64,000 nucleotides of DNA from Brassica napus (lineage: Eukaryota > Streptophyta > Magnoliopsida > Brassicales > Brassicaceae), in the NCBI RefSeq assembly GCF_020379485.1, contig NW_026014879.1:62001-126000 (forward strand). The letters run 5' to 3'. This document shows positions 21,068 to 33,723 of this stretch, in pieces. Position 1 is the first letter of the stretch; every line of letters begins with the position of its first letter. The translations under genes were made by a program, and so were the position numbers. The notes under the pieces are model-generated. The model was given only the letters and a program-made list of their open reading frames with translations, was not told the origin of the DNA and did no database searches.

Positions 21068-21851
21068 TGATGAGATCCTAGGATGATGCTCTGGAACAGA
21101 TGGGATAATCCTTGCAGAAACGAATCAAAAGACTCAAGCTTCTCAAGGTATGTGGATCGAATGGTGACACAAGAGGCTGCGGAAAGGCTTCTTGATACTC
21201 CTAGGCTTAGATCGGATATGACACACCTCTCTAAAGCCCTTGGGCGTTGGATATTACACACCAACAGACTGGATATTACACACCAGACACTCACTCACGA
21301 CAAGAGAGAAAAGAACCAAAAGGTTTTGATAAAAGATTGCATAATGATAAAAGAAGATGGCTACAAGCTTATATAGAGAAGGCTGGAACAGGCTCCACTT
21401 CTCGAATTCATTAAAGGGAACAGGCTCCCTTGGTAATCTAAAAACAAGACTAAGACTTATTCAAATTTTAAAAGAGTTTCGAAAACTAAATAACATAAAA
21501 GCATAGCTTAAAATATAAGATAAGGTCTCCATGTGGACAGACCAAGATCAATCATCTAGGAGATAGGAGAAGTAGACTTGTGGCCTCGTTAAAAACCTTC
21601 CTTTGGAAAACCCAGTGGGACAAAACCAAAGGTTAGGAAAAGAGCACACACAAGCTACTTGCCTAGATGATGATCAGCTTGAAGGTGGAGTAGCTTGAAT
21701 GATGGTTAAGGTGTCTTGGATGATCAAGCTTCGGCCAAGACTAATGTATTCTTCTTGTTTCCAAATGTTCTTCAAGGTTGCATCCTCAGCTACAAGCTCT
21801 TCAGGTTCAGGTTCATGCTTCCAGTCCTTGGTGCTTTCCATGATCATATCA
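21068..21851 (-). repeat. 5' LTR of element D
   Basis: 784 bp. It contains a TATA box (minus CTATATAA, 21369-21376) and three U5 14-mers at 21214-21227, 21249-21262 and 21271-21284. Confidence 0.93.
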
Positions 21852-22414
21852 CCTATTCCCAAACTGGGAAACTGGAATCACCTGATTAGAAAGTGGGATA
21901 ACTTCTTCATCCCAACTCCTATGAGATTTATTCAACTTCCTGGTGTTTCTCCACCATTTTATGTATCAAAATCAAGCTTCTTACAAAGTGACTCATCCTG
22001 GTTTGATTGGAACGACGAAGAAGCTGTCCTATTCCCAAACTGGAAAACTGGAATCACCTGATTTGAAAGTGGGATAACTTCTTCATCCCAACTCCTATGA
22101 GATTTATTCAACTTCCTGGTGTTTCTCCAACCCTTTATGTATCCAAATCAAGCTTCTTACAAAGTCATTCATCCTGGTTTGATTGGAACGACGAAGAAGC
22201 TGTCCTATTCCCAAACTGGGAAACTGGAATCACCTGATTAGAAAGTGGGATAACTACTTCATTCCAACTCCTATGAGATTTATTCAACTTCCTGGTGTTT
22301 CTCCACCATTTTATGTATCAAAATCAAGCTTCTTACAAAGTGATTCATCCTGGTTTGATTGGAACGACGAAGAAGCTGTCCTACTCCCAAACTGGGAAAC
22401 TGGAATCACCTGAT

Positions 22415-24700
22415 TTGAAAGTGGGATAACTTCTTTATCCCAACTCCTATGAGATTTATTCAACTTCCTGGTGTTTCCCCAACACTTTATGTATCCAAAT
22501 CAAGCTTCTTACAAAGTGATTCATCCTGGTTTGATTGGAACGACGAAGAAGCTGTCCTATTCCCAAACTGGGAAACTGGAATCACCTGATTTAAAAGTGG
22601 GATAACTTCTTCATCCCAACTCCTATGAGATTTATTCAACTTCCTGGTGATTCTCCAACACTTTATGTATCCAAATCAAGCTTCTTACAAAGTGATTCAT
22701 CCTGGTTTGATTGGAACGACGAAGAAGCTGTCCTATTCCCAAACTGGGAAACTGGAATCACCTGATTTGAAAGTGGGATAACTTCTTCATCCCAACTCCT
22801 ATGAGATTTATTCAACTTCCTGGGGTTTCTCCAACACTTTATGTATCAAAATCAAGCTTCTTACAAAGTGATTCATCCTGGTTTGATTGGAACGACGAAG
22901 AAGCTGTCCTATTCCCAAACTGGGAAACTGGAATCACCTGATTTGAAAGTGGGATAACTTCTTCATCCCAACTCCTATGAGATTTATTCAACTTCCTGGT
23001 GTTTCTCCAACACTTTATGTATCCAAATCAAGCTTCTTACAAAGTGATTCATCCTGGTTTGATTGGAACGACGAAGAAGCTGTCCTATTCCCAAACTGGG
23101 AAACTGGAATCACCTGATTAGAAAGTGGGATAACTTCTTCATCCCAACTCCTATGAGATTTATTCAACTTCCTGGTGTTTCTCCCACCATTTATGTATCA
23201 AAATCAAGCTTCTTACAAAGTGATTCATCCTGGTTTGATTGGAACGACGAAGAAGCTGTCTTATTCCCAAACTGGGAAACTGGAATCACCTGATTAGAAA
23301 GTGGGATAACTTCTTCATCCCAACTCCTATGAGATTTATTCAACTTCCTGGTGATTCTCCAACACTTTATGTATCCAAATCAAGCTTCTTACAAAGTGAT
23401 TCATCCTGGTTTGATTGGAACGACGAGAAGCTGTCCTATTCCCAAACTGGGAAACTGGAATCACCTGATTAGAAAGTGGGATAACTTCTTCATCCCAACT
23501 CCTATGAGATTTATTCAACTTCCTGGTGTTTCTCCAACACTTTATGTATCCAAATCAAGCTTCTTACAAAGTGATTCATCCTGGTTTGATTGGAACGACG
23601 AAGAAGCTGTCCTATTCCCAAACTGGGAAACTGGAATCACCTGATTAGAAAGTGGGATAACTTCTTCATCCCAACTCCTATGAGATTTATTCAACTTCCT
23701 GGTGTTTCTCCAACACTTTATGTATCCAAATCAAGCTTCTTACAAAGTGATTCATCCTGGTTTGATTGGAACGACGAAGAAGCTGTCCTATTCCCAAACT
23801 GGGAAACTGGAATCACCTGATTAGAAAGTGGGATAACTTCTTCATCCCAACTCCTATGAGATTTATTCAACTTCCTGGTGTTTCTCCAACACTTTATGTA
23901 TCCAAATCAAGCTTCTTACAAAGTGATTCATCCTGGTTTGATTGGAACGACGAAGAAGCTGTCCTATTCCCAAACTGGGAAACTGGAATCACCTGATTTG
24001 AAAGTGGGATAACTTCTTCATCCCAACTCCTATGAGATTTATTCAACTTCCTGGTGTTTCTCCAACACTTTATGTATCCAAATCAAGCTTCTTACAAAGT
24101 GATTCATCCTGGTTTGATTGGAACGACGAAGAAGCTGTCCTATTCCCAAACTGGGAAACTGGAATCACCTGATTAGAAAGTGGGATAACTTCTTCATCCC
24201 AACTCCTATGAGATTTATTCAACTTCCTGGTGTTTCTCCACCATTTTATGTATCAAATCAAGCTTCTTACAAAGTGATTCATCCTGGTTTGATTGGAACG
24301 ACGAAGAAGCTGTCCTATTCCCAAACTGGGAAACTGGAATCACCTGATTTGAAAGTGGGATAACTTCTTCATCCCAACTCCTATGAGATTTATTCAACTT
24401 CCTGGTGTTTCTCCAACCCTTTATGTATCCAAATCAAGCTTCTTACAAAGTGATTCATCCTGGTTTGATTGGAACGACGAAGAAGCTGTCCTATTCCCAA
24501 ACTGGGAAACTGGAATCACCTGATTTGAAAGTGGGATAACTTCTTCATCCCAACTCCTATGAGATTTATTCAACTTCCTGGTGTTTCTCCACCATTTTAT
24601 GTATCCAAATCAAGCTTCTTACAAAGTGATTCATCCTGGTTTGATTGGAACGACGAAGAAGCTGTCCTATTCCCAAACTGGGAAACTGGAATCACCTGAT
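22415..24700. repeat. Higher-order satellite unit, copy 1 (13 monomers)
   Basis: By the junction word TTTGA/TTAGA/TTTAA the monomers read: TTTGA, TTTAA, TTTGA, TTTGA, five TTAGA, TTTGA, TTAGA, TTTGA, then one more TTTGA. The first twelve match copy 2 in order. Boundaries are approximate. Confidence 0.65.
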
Positions 24701-26987
24701 TTGAAAGTGGGATAACTTCTTCATCCCAACTCCTATGAGATTTATTCAACTTCCTGGTGTTTCTCCAACACTTTATGTATCCAAATCAAGCTTCTTACAA
24801 AGTGATTCATCCTGGTTTGATTGGAACGACGAAGAAGCTGTCCTATTCCCAAACTGGGAAACTGGAATCACCTGATTTAAAAGTGGGATAACTTCTTCAT
24901 CCCAACTCCTATGAGATTTATTCAACTTCCTGGTGATTCTCCAACACTTTATGTATCCAAATCAAGCTTCTTACAAAGTGATTCATCCTGGTTTGATTGG
25001 AACGACGAAGAAGCTGTCCTATTCCCAAACTGGGAAACTGGAATCACCTGATTTGAAAGTGGGATAACTTCTTCATCCCAACTCCTATGAGATTTATTCA
25101 ACTTCCTGGTGTTTCTCCAACACTTTATGTATCCAAATCAAGCTTCTTACAAAGTGATTCATCCTGGTTTGATTGGAACGACGAAGAAGCTGTCCTATTC
25201 CCAAACTGGGAAACTGGAATCACCTGATTTGAAAGTGGGATAACTTCTTCATCCCAACTCCTATGAGATTTATTCAACTTCCTGGTGTTTCTCCAACACT
25301 TTATGTATCCAAATCAAGCTTCTTACAAAGTGATTCATCCTGGTTTGATTGGAACGACGAAGAAGCTGTCCTATTCCCAAACTGGGAAACTGGAATCACC
25401 TGATTAGAAAGTGGGATAACTTCTTCATCCCAACTCCTATGAGATTTATTCAACTTCCTGGTGTTTCTCCACCATTTTATGTATCAAAATCAAGCTTCTT
25501 ACAAAGTGATTCATCCTGGTTTGATTGGAACGACGAAGAAGCTGTCCTATTCCCAAACTGGGAAACTGGAATCACCTGATTAGAAAGTGGGATAACTTCT
25601 TCATCCCAACTCCTATGAGATTTATTCAACTTCCTGGTGATTCTCCAACACTTTATGTATCCAAATCAAGCTTCTTACAAAGTGATTCATCCTGGTTTGA
25701 TTGAAACGACGAAGAAGCTGTCCTATTCCCAAACTGGGAAACTGGAATCACCTGATTAGAAAGTGGGATAACTTCTTCATCCCAACTCCTATGAGATTTA
25801 TTCAACTTCCTGGTGTTTCTCCAACACTTTATGTATCAAAATCAAGCTTCTTACAAAGTGATTCATCCTGGTTTGATTGGAACGACGAAGAAGCTGTCCT
25901 ATTCCCAAACTGGGAAACTGGAATCACCTGATTAGAAAGTGGGATAACTTCTTCATCCCAACTCCTATGAGATTTATTCAACTTCCTGGTGTTTCTCCAA
26001 CACTTTATGTATCCAAATCAAGCTTCTTACAAAGTGATTCATCCTGGTTTGATTGGAACGACGAAGAAGCTGTCCTATTCCCAAACTGGGAAACTGGAAT
26101 CACCTGATTAGAAAGTGGGATAACTTCTTCATCCCAACTCCTATGAGATTTATTCAACTTCCTGGTGTTTCTCCAACACTTTATGTATCCAAATCAAGCT
26201 TCTTACAAAGTGATTCATCCTGGTTTGATTGGAACGACGAAGAAGCTGTCCTATTCCCAAACTGGGAAACTGGAATCACCTGATTTGAAAGTGGGATAAC
26301 TTCTTCATCCCAACTCCTATGAGATTTATTCAACTTCCTGGTGTTTCTCCAACACTTTATGTATCCAAATCAAGCTTCCTACAAAGTGATTCATCCTGGT
26401 TTGGTTGGAACGACGAAGAAGCTGTCCTATTCCCAAACTGGGAAACTGGAATCACCTGATTAGAAAGTGGGATAACTTCTTCATCCCAACTCCTATGAGA
26501 TTTATTCAACTTCCTGGTGTTTCCCCACCATTTTATGTATCAAAATCAAGCTTCTTACAAAGTGATTCATCCTGGTTTGATTGGAACGACGAAGAAGCTG
26601 TCCTATTCCCAAACTGGGAAACTGGAATCACCTGATTTGAAAGTGGGATAACTTCTTCATCCCAACTCCTATGAGATTTATTCAACTTCCTGGTGATTCT
26701 CCAACACTTTATGTATCCAAATCAAGCTTCCTACAAAGTGATTCATCCTGGTTTGATTGGAACGACGGAGAAGCTGTCCTATTCCCAAACTGGGAAACTG
26801 GAATCACCTGATTAGAAAGTGGGATAACTTCTTCATCCCAACTCCTATGAGATTTATTCAACTTCCTGGTGTTTCTCCAACCCTTTATGTATCCAAATCA
26901 AGCTTCTTACAAAGTGATTCATCCTGGTTGGATTGGAACGACGAAGAAGCTGTCCTATTCCCAAACTAGGAAACTGGAATCACCTGA
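24701..26987. repeat. Higher-order satellite unit, copy 2
   Basis: It repeats the first twelve monomer types of copy 1 at an offset of about 2286 bp, including the TTTAA monomer, the position of CCACCATTTTATGTATCAAAATC-type monomers and most GTGATTCTCC positions. The thirteenth monomer differs. Confidence 0.65.
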
Positions 26988-27355
26988 TTAGAAAGTGGGA
27001 TAACTACTTCATTCCAACTCCTATGAGATTTATTCAACTTCCTGGTGATTCTCCAACACTTTATGTATCCAAATCAAGCTTCTTACAAAGTGATTCATCC
27101 TGGTTTGATTGGAACGACGAAGAAGCTAACCTATTCCCAAACTGGGAAACTGGAATCACCTGATTAGAAAGTGGGATAACTTCTTCATCCCAACTCCTAT
27201 GAGATTTATTCAACATCCTGGTGATTCTCCACCATTTTATGTATCCAAATCAAGCTTCTTACAAAGTGATTCATCCTGGTTTGATTGGAACGACGGAGAA
27301 GCTGTCCTATTCCCAAACTGGGAAACTGGAATCACCTGATTTGAAAGTGGGATAA

Positions 27356-28178
27356 TGATATGATCATGGACCGGCACAAGGATGGAGATAAAGAGTTCAA
27401 AGACCAATCAAGGGAAGAAGATGATGCCTTAGTCATTCCACCAGGTCCCATCACTCGCGCCAAAGCTAGAAGACTCAAAGAAGCTGTTGGAAGTCTACTT
27501 ATGATCTCATGGAAGCAAGAAGACGGTCTTGATGGACGTTTGATCAATCAAGACACTCTTATCACCATTCAAGCAATGGTTTCAAACTGATCATCATCTA
27601 AGCAAGTGCTTGTGTGTGCTCTTTTCCTAGCCTTTGGTTTTGTCCCATTGGGTTTTCCAAAGGAAGGTTTTTAATGAGGCCACAAGTTACTTACATAAAC
27701 CTTAGATGATGTATCACGGTTCCACCTTAGGTTATTTTTAAACTATGGTTTTTATTTCATGTTTTAAAAACTCTTTTCGAATTTGAATAAGTCTTTAGTC
27801 TTTGTTGTAGTTCCAAGGGAGCCTGTTCCCTTTAATGATCTCGAGAATATGGAGCCTGTTCCATACTTCTCTATATAAGTTTGTTTGCGTTCTCTCTTTT
27901 AATCACAATCCTTTTTCTACAAATCTATCAGATTTCTTTGTTCTCTCTTTACTTCTCATCAAGTCTTGAGTGAATCTCGTTGGTGTGTCATATCCAACAA
28001 CTAAGGGTGTCTATTTTGGTGTGTAATATCCAAGCTAGTCATCTAGGAGTATCAAGGAGCCATTCCGCAACTCTTTGTGTCACCAAACGATCCATCACCT
28101 TGATAAACTTGAGTCTCTGATTCGTTTATACAAGGATCTATCCAATTCAATCCAAAGAAGCATCCTAGGAGTTCATTA
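27356..28178 (+). repeat. 5' LTR of element E
   Basis: 823 bp, TGATATGATC…GAGTTCATTA. TATA box CTATATAA at 27871-27878; GGAGCCTGTTCC boxes at 27818-27829 and 27851-27862; hairpin at 27631-27663. Confidence 0.93.
27817..27878 (+). promoter_or_regulatory. U3 core promoter module of element E
   Basis: GGGAGCCTGTTCCC (27817-27830) and GGAGCCTGTTCC (27851-27862) precede the TATA box CTATATAA (27871-27878). The same double box is seen in C, F, H and, slightly changed, in D. Confidence 0.55.
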
Positions 28179-28180
28179 AG

Positions 28181-28192
28181 TGGTATCAGAGC
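28181..28192 (+). other. Primer-binding site of element E
   Basis: TGGTATCAGAGC after a two-base AG spacer; initiator tRNA-Met type. Confidence 0.9.
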
Positions 28193-28679
28193 TGCTTTGG
28201 ATTGGGAAGTTTTCGATTTCTCTTCTGTTTCAAATAAACTTTTCAACTTCTTTGATTACCATTGATAGATCTGCGATCTGTTGTTGTTTCTCGTATCATC
28301 TGAGTAGCATATCACCTGATTGCTAATCGTCTGTGTTGAATCCTATTAGATCTAAGTGTTCTTATCATATTTTGAATCAAACTCATCCGATCCGTGTGAA
28401 GGAAGTAATCGAATCGCTTGATCTGTCGAATCACTTGCTGAATAACTTGATTTGTGTTGTTTCTGTGATAGATCTGTTCTTATTTGTCTTGAATCTGATC
28501 TGCATAAATCCAAAATTGATAGATCTAATCTTAGTCTTGTCGATTTGAATTCTCTAATCCGTGATCTGCAAGTTTTCTATCTTTTGAATCTTTTGAAAGT
28601 TGTTTCCGCGTCGACTAATTGTTCTGATTTGATTCTTGTGAACATCTTACTTGTTTGAGTGTTTTCTGAATCAGGTACC
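28193..28679 (+). other. 5' leader of element E
   Basis: About 490 bp, AT-rich, equivalent to the leader of C; no ORF of note. Confidence 0.7.
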
Positions 28680-31600
28680 ATGGTGAGAGAGTCGGAAGAT
28701 GAAGCAGAACTCGTGAGACAGAACAAGTTATTGAGAGATCAGATGACTGAGCAATTAAACCAAACGATGATCACTACCGTTGCTGATATGATCAAGAGCA
28801 GTATGAAGGAACTTCGCGATGAAATAAGGCAAGAGATAAGGCAAGCTACGGGCCAAGGTCATAGCAATGAGTCTAGACGAGAAAGACGTGATGAAACCCC
28901 GAGAGAGCATGCTGAATCACAAGAAACAGACCACTACTATGAGCGTAACCGAGCCACGCACAGCAGTTCCTCTTCTAGAGATAGTAGAAGGAGACATAGA
29001 AGAGATCATGATGAAAGGAGAACTTACAGAGATGATCTTGCTGGTTTAAAGCTGAAGATACCTCCTTTCCATGGCAAAGTTGATCCGGATGCTTACTTGG
29101 AATGGGAAAAGAAGATGGAGTTGGTGTTTAACTGTAAGCACTACACCAATGCCCAAAGGATTCAGATAGCAGCAACTGAGTTCCATGACTATGCGCTGAG
29201 TTGGTGGGACCAGCTTGTGACTACCAGGAGACTTAACCAAGAGTATCCCGTTGAAACATGGCACGAGATGAAGGCTCTCATGCGTAAAAGATTTGTGCCA
29301 AATCACTATCATCGCGACTTGCACCAGAAGTTAAGAAGACTCACCCAAGGATCTCGATCTGTTGAAGAATACTATCAAGACATGGAGCTGTTGATGCTGA
29401 GAGCTCGTGTTTCTGAAGATAAAGAAGCTACTATGGCTAGGTTCTTAGGAGGTCTCAACCGAGAGATACAAGATAATGTTGAGATGCAGCACTATGTGGA
29501 GATAGAAGAGATGCTTCACAAAGCTATACTAGTTGAGCAACAAGTTAAGAGGAAGGGCCATTCTCATTCTCGTTACAACACCAGACTTCAGGGAACTAAA
29601 GAAGAAAAGTCTAGCTATCAAAAGGAAAGCAAACCGCAACTGAAAGAAGACTCAAAGCCAAATTCCTTTTACAGCAAGGATAAAGGAAAGGCCGAGGTTT
29701 CAAGTGCAAGAGCTAGAGATGTTAAGTGCTTTAAGTGTCAGGGTAGAGGCCATTATGCAAATGAGTGCACCAATAAAAGAATCATGATTCTTCTTGAGAA
29801 TGGAGAGTATGAATCTGAGGATGAGCTTTCAGAGTCTGAGTGTAAGGCGCTTATTGAAGAAGAATATGAAGAAGAACCCGTGAAAGGAAGGTTATTGGTG
29901 GCTAGAAGAACTTTGAGTTTGCAAAGTAAAGCTGAAGAGCAAGAACAGAGAGAGAATCTATTCTACACTCGGTGCCTTGTGCAAGGAAAGGTCTGTAGTC
30001 TTATCATTGATGGAGGAAGTTGTGTGAATGTAGCTAGTGAAACTATGGTAAAGAAGCTTGGCCTCCAAGTACAGAAACATCCAAAGCCCTACCGGCTTCA
30101 ATGGTTGAATGAAGAAGGAGAAATGAGGGTTTCTAGTCAGGTTTCGGTTCCCATTGCAATTGGAAGGTATGAGGATGAGGTTCTCTGTGATGTATTGCCT
30201 ATGGAAGCTGGACATATCCTTCTTGGTCGGCCATGGCAATCAGATAGACGAGTGATACATGATGGCTACACCAACAAGCACACGTTTGAGTTCAAAGGAA
30301 AGAAGACTGTGCTGGTTCCTCTAACACCAAAGGAAGTTCATCAAGATCAACTGCAGCTACAAAAGAAGAAAGAAATAGACCTCAAACCTGAATCAAAGAA
30401 GCAGCATAGTCTCTATGCCAAATCGGGTGAAATCAAAAGAACTCTCAATGCTCATCAATCTATTCTTTTACTTATCTTTAAAGAGTCTCTTTTGAATGTT
30501 ACTGACCCAACACCGGTATATCCGAGTGAAATTAAGTGTCTTTTACAGGAATTTGAAGATGTATTTCCTGAAGATAATCCAATTGGTCTTCCACCTCTTA
30601 GAGGGATTGAGCATCAGATTGATTTTGTTCCTGGTTCTACACTTCCAAATAGGCCAGCTTATAGGACTAATCCCGTGGAGACTAAAGAACTGCAAAAACA
30701 AGTTGAGGAGTTGATGGCAAAGGGGCATATCCGTGAGAGCATGAGCCCATGTGCAGTACCAGTGCTTCTTGTGCCTAAGAAAGATGGAAGCTGGCGCATG
30801 TGTGTTGATTGTAGAGCCATCAACAACATCACTGTAAAGTATCGCCATCCTATTCCTAGATTAGATGATATGCTTGATGAATTGCATGGTTCCTGCATAT
30901 TTTCTAAGATTGATTTGAAAAGTGGATACCATCAGATTAGGATGAAAGAAGGAGATGAATGGAAAACTGCATTCAAAACTAAACATGGTCTTTATGAGTG
31001 GTTAGTCATGCCATTTGGATTAACCAATGCACCTAGTACATTCATGAGATTAATGAATCATGTTCTTAGATCATTCATTGGCATATTTGTTGTGGTATAC
31101 TTTGATGACATCCTTGTATACAGTAAGAGCTTTAATGATCATATAGGACATCTTAGAGCTGTTCTTGATGTGCTTAGAAAGGAATCTCTTTTTGCTAACC
31201 TTAAGAAGTGTACTTTTGGAACGGATCACTTGGTTTTTCTAGGCTTTGTTGTGAGTGCAGATGGAGTAAAGGTAGATCAAGAGAAGGTGAAAGCAATACA
31301 AGAGTGGCCGATTCCTAAAACCATCAGTGAAGTGCGAAGCTTCCATGGATTAGCTGGCTTCTACCGACGGTTTGTAAAAGATTTTAGCACCATAGCCGCT
31401 CCATTGACTGAGGTGATCAAGAAAGAAGTTGGATTCAAATGGGGAGAAGCACAAGAACTTGCCTTTCAATGCCTAAAAGAGAAGCTTACTAATGCCCCTC
31501 TTCTTATACTTCCTGATTTCAATAAAACTTTTGAAATTGAATGTGATGCTTCAGGAATTGGAATTGGTGCTGTTCTTATGCAGGAGAAGAGACCCATAGC

Positions 31601-32399
31601 ATATTTCAGTGAGAAACTAGGAGGAGCGACTCTCAACTATGCTACTTATGACAAGGAACTCTACGCTTTGGTGAGGGCTTTGCAGACATGGCAGCATTAC
31701 CTATGGCCCAAGGAGTTTGTCATTCACACTGATCATGAGTCTCTCAAGTACCTTAAAAGCCAAAACAAACTCAGCAAGAGACACGCAAGGTGGGTTGAGT
31801 TCATTGAGACATTTCCTTATGTCATCAAGTATAAACAAGGTAAGGAAAACATAGTTGCTGATGCACTATCCAGAAGGTATGTTCTCTTGAACACTCTTGA
31901 TGTTAAGCTATTAGGATTTGAGCAGATTAAAGTAATGTATGAGAATGATCCTGAATTTAAAGATGCTTATAAGTCTTGTGAGAAATTTGCTGCTGGACAT
32001 TACTTTAGGCAGGATGGATTTCTTTTCTATGATAATAGACTTTGTGTGCCTAATTGTTCTTTGAGAGATTTATTTGTTAGGGAATCTCATGGAGGAAGCC
32101 TCATGGGACATTTTGGTGTCGCAAAAACTCTCAAGACCTTGCAGGATCACTTCTACTGGCCGCGGATGAAAAGAGATGTGGAAAGACTCTGTGAAAGGTG
32201 TGCAACTTGTAAACAAGCTAAGTCCAAAGTCCAAAACCATGGTTTGTACACGCCTTTACCCATCCCTTATCATCCTTGGAATGATATCTCTATGGACTTC
32301 ATTGTTGGATTGCCTAGAACTCGTACTGGTAAAGATTCAATCTTTGTGGTAGTTGATAGATTTTCTAAGATGGCACACTTCATTGCTTGTCATAAAACT
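28680..32399 (+). pseudogene. gag-pol: Gag-Pol of element E, first 1240 codons (interrupted)
   Basis: The ATG is at 28680 in the context ACCATGG. The frame is intact through Gag, zinc knuckle, protease (IIDGGSC), RT (YFDDILVYS), RNase H, the integrase HHCC finger and the first catalytic Asp region ([11 protein letters not shown]). It ends at HFIACHKT, where element F begins; reading into F meets a stop at once. The remainder is at 38740-39733. The break removes the second and third catalytic integrase residues from this reading frame. Confidence 0.93.
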
Positions 32400-33222
32400 T
32401 GATATGATCATGGACCGGCACAAGGATGGAGATAAAGAGTTCAAAGACCAATCAAGGGAAGAAGATGATGCCTTAGTCATTCCACCAGGTCCCATCACTC
32501 GCGCCAAAGCTAGAAGACTCAAAGAAGCTGTTGGAAGTCTACTTATGATCTCATGGAAGCAAGAAGACGGTCTTGATGGACGTTTGATCAATCAAGACAC
32601 TCTTATCACCATTCAAGCAATGGTTTCAAACTGATCATCATCTAAGCAAGTGCTTGTGTGTGCTCTTTTCCTAGCCTTTGGTTTTGTCCCATTGGGTTTT
32701 CCAAAGGAAGGTTTTTAATGAGGCCACAAGTTACTTACATAAACCTTAGATGATGTATCACGGTTCCACCTTAGGTTATTTTTAAACTATGGTTTTTATT
32801 TCATGTTTTAAAAACTCTTTTCGAATTTGAATAAGTCTTTAGTCTTTGTTGTAGTTCCAAGGGAGCCTGTTCCCTTTAATGATCTCGAGAATATGGAGCC
32901 TGTTCCATACTTCTCTATATAAGTGTGTTTGCGTTCTCTCTTTTAATAACAATCCTTTTTCTACAAATCTATCAGATTTCTTTGTTCTCTCTTTACTTCT
33001 CATCAAGTCTTGAGTGAATCTCGTTGGTGTGTCATATCCAACAACTAAGGGTGTCTATTTTGGTGTGTAATATCCAAGCTAGTCATCTAGGAGTATCAAG
33101 GAGCCATTCCGCAACTCTTTGTGTCACCAAACGATCCATCACCTTGATAAACTTGAGTCTCTGATTCGTTTATACAAGGATCTATCCAATTCAATCCAAA
33201 GAAGCATCCTAGGAGTTCATTA
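32400..33222 (+). repeat. 5' LTR of element F
   Basis: 823 bp; diagnostic TTTTAATAACAATCC near 32945. TATA box at 32915-32922, hairpin at 32675-32707. Confidence 0.94.
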
Positions 33223-33224
33223 AG

Positions 33225-33236
33225 TGGTATCAGAGC
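33225..33236 (+). other. Primer-binding site of element F
   Basis: TGGTATCAGAGC two bases after the LTR. Confidence 0.9.
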
Positions 33237-33723
33237 TGCTTTGGATTGGGAAGTTTTCGATTTCTCTTCTGTTTCAAATAAACTTTTCAACTTCTTTGAT
33301 TACCATTGATAGATCTGCGATCTGTTGTTGTTTCTCGTATCATCTGAGTAGCATATCACCTGATTGCTAATCGTCTGTGTTGAATCCTATTAGATCTAAG
33401 TGTTCTTATCATATTTTGAATCAAACTCATCCGATCCGTGTGAAGGAAGTAATCGAATCGCTTGATCTGTCGAATCACTTGCTGAATAACTTGATTTGTG
33501 TTGTTTCTGTGATAGATCTGTTCTTATTTGTCTTGAATCTGATCTGCATAAATCCAAAATTGATAGATCTAATCTTAGTCTTGTCGATTTGAATTCTCTA
33601 ATCCGTGATCTGCAAGTTTTCTATCTTTTGAATCTTTTGAAAGTTGTTTCCGCGTCGACTAATTGTTCTGATTTGATTCTTGTGAACATCTTACTTGTTT
33701 GAGTGTTTTCTGAATCAGGTACC

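Larger units (their letters stand above)
16996..21851 (-). mobile_element. Non-autonomous gypsy element D with one long ORF
   Basis: 4856 bp. Two 784-bp LTRs (no difference noticed), primer site, polypurine tract and a perfect 5-bp duplication CCTAT (16991-16995 and 21852-21856): a complete, young insertion. It lacks protease, RT, RNase H and integrase core, so it cannot move alone, but it has a 912-codon intact ORF. LTR modules, primer site, purine tract and both ends of the ORF are homologous to the CRM-type element C, which makes C-type elements the probable source of enzymes. Confidence 0.92.
21852..27355. repeat. CentBr-like satellite, block 2b
   Basis: About 31 monomers of 176 bp mixing GATTAGAAAG and GATTTGAAAG types, with two GATTTAAAAG monomers at about 22591 and 24877. 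The order of types repeats with a 13-monomer period (see the two higher-order units). It ends in GATAA, the target-site duplication of element E. Confidence 0.95.
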
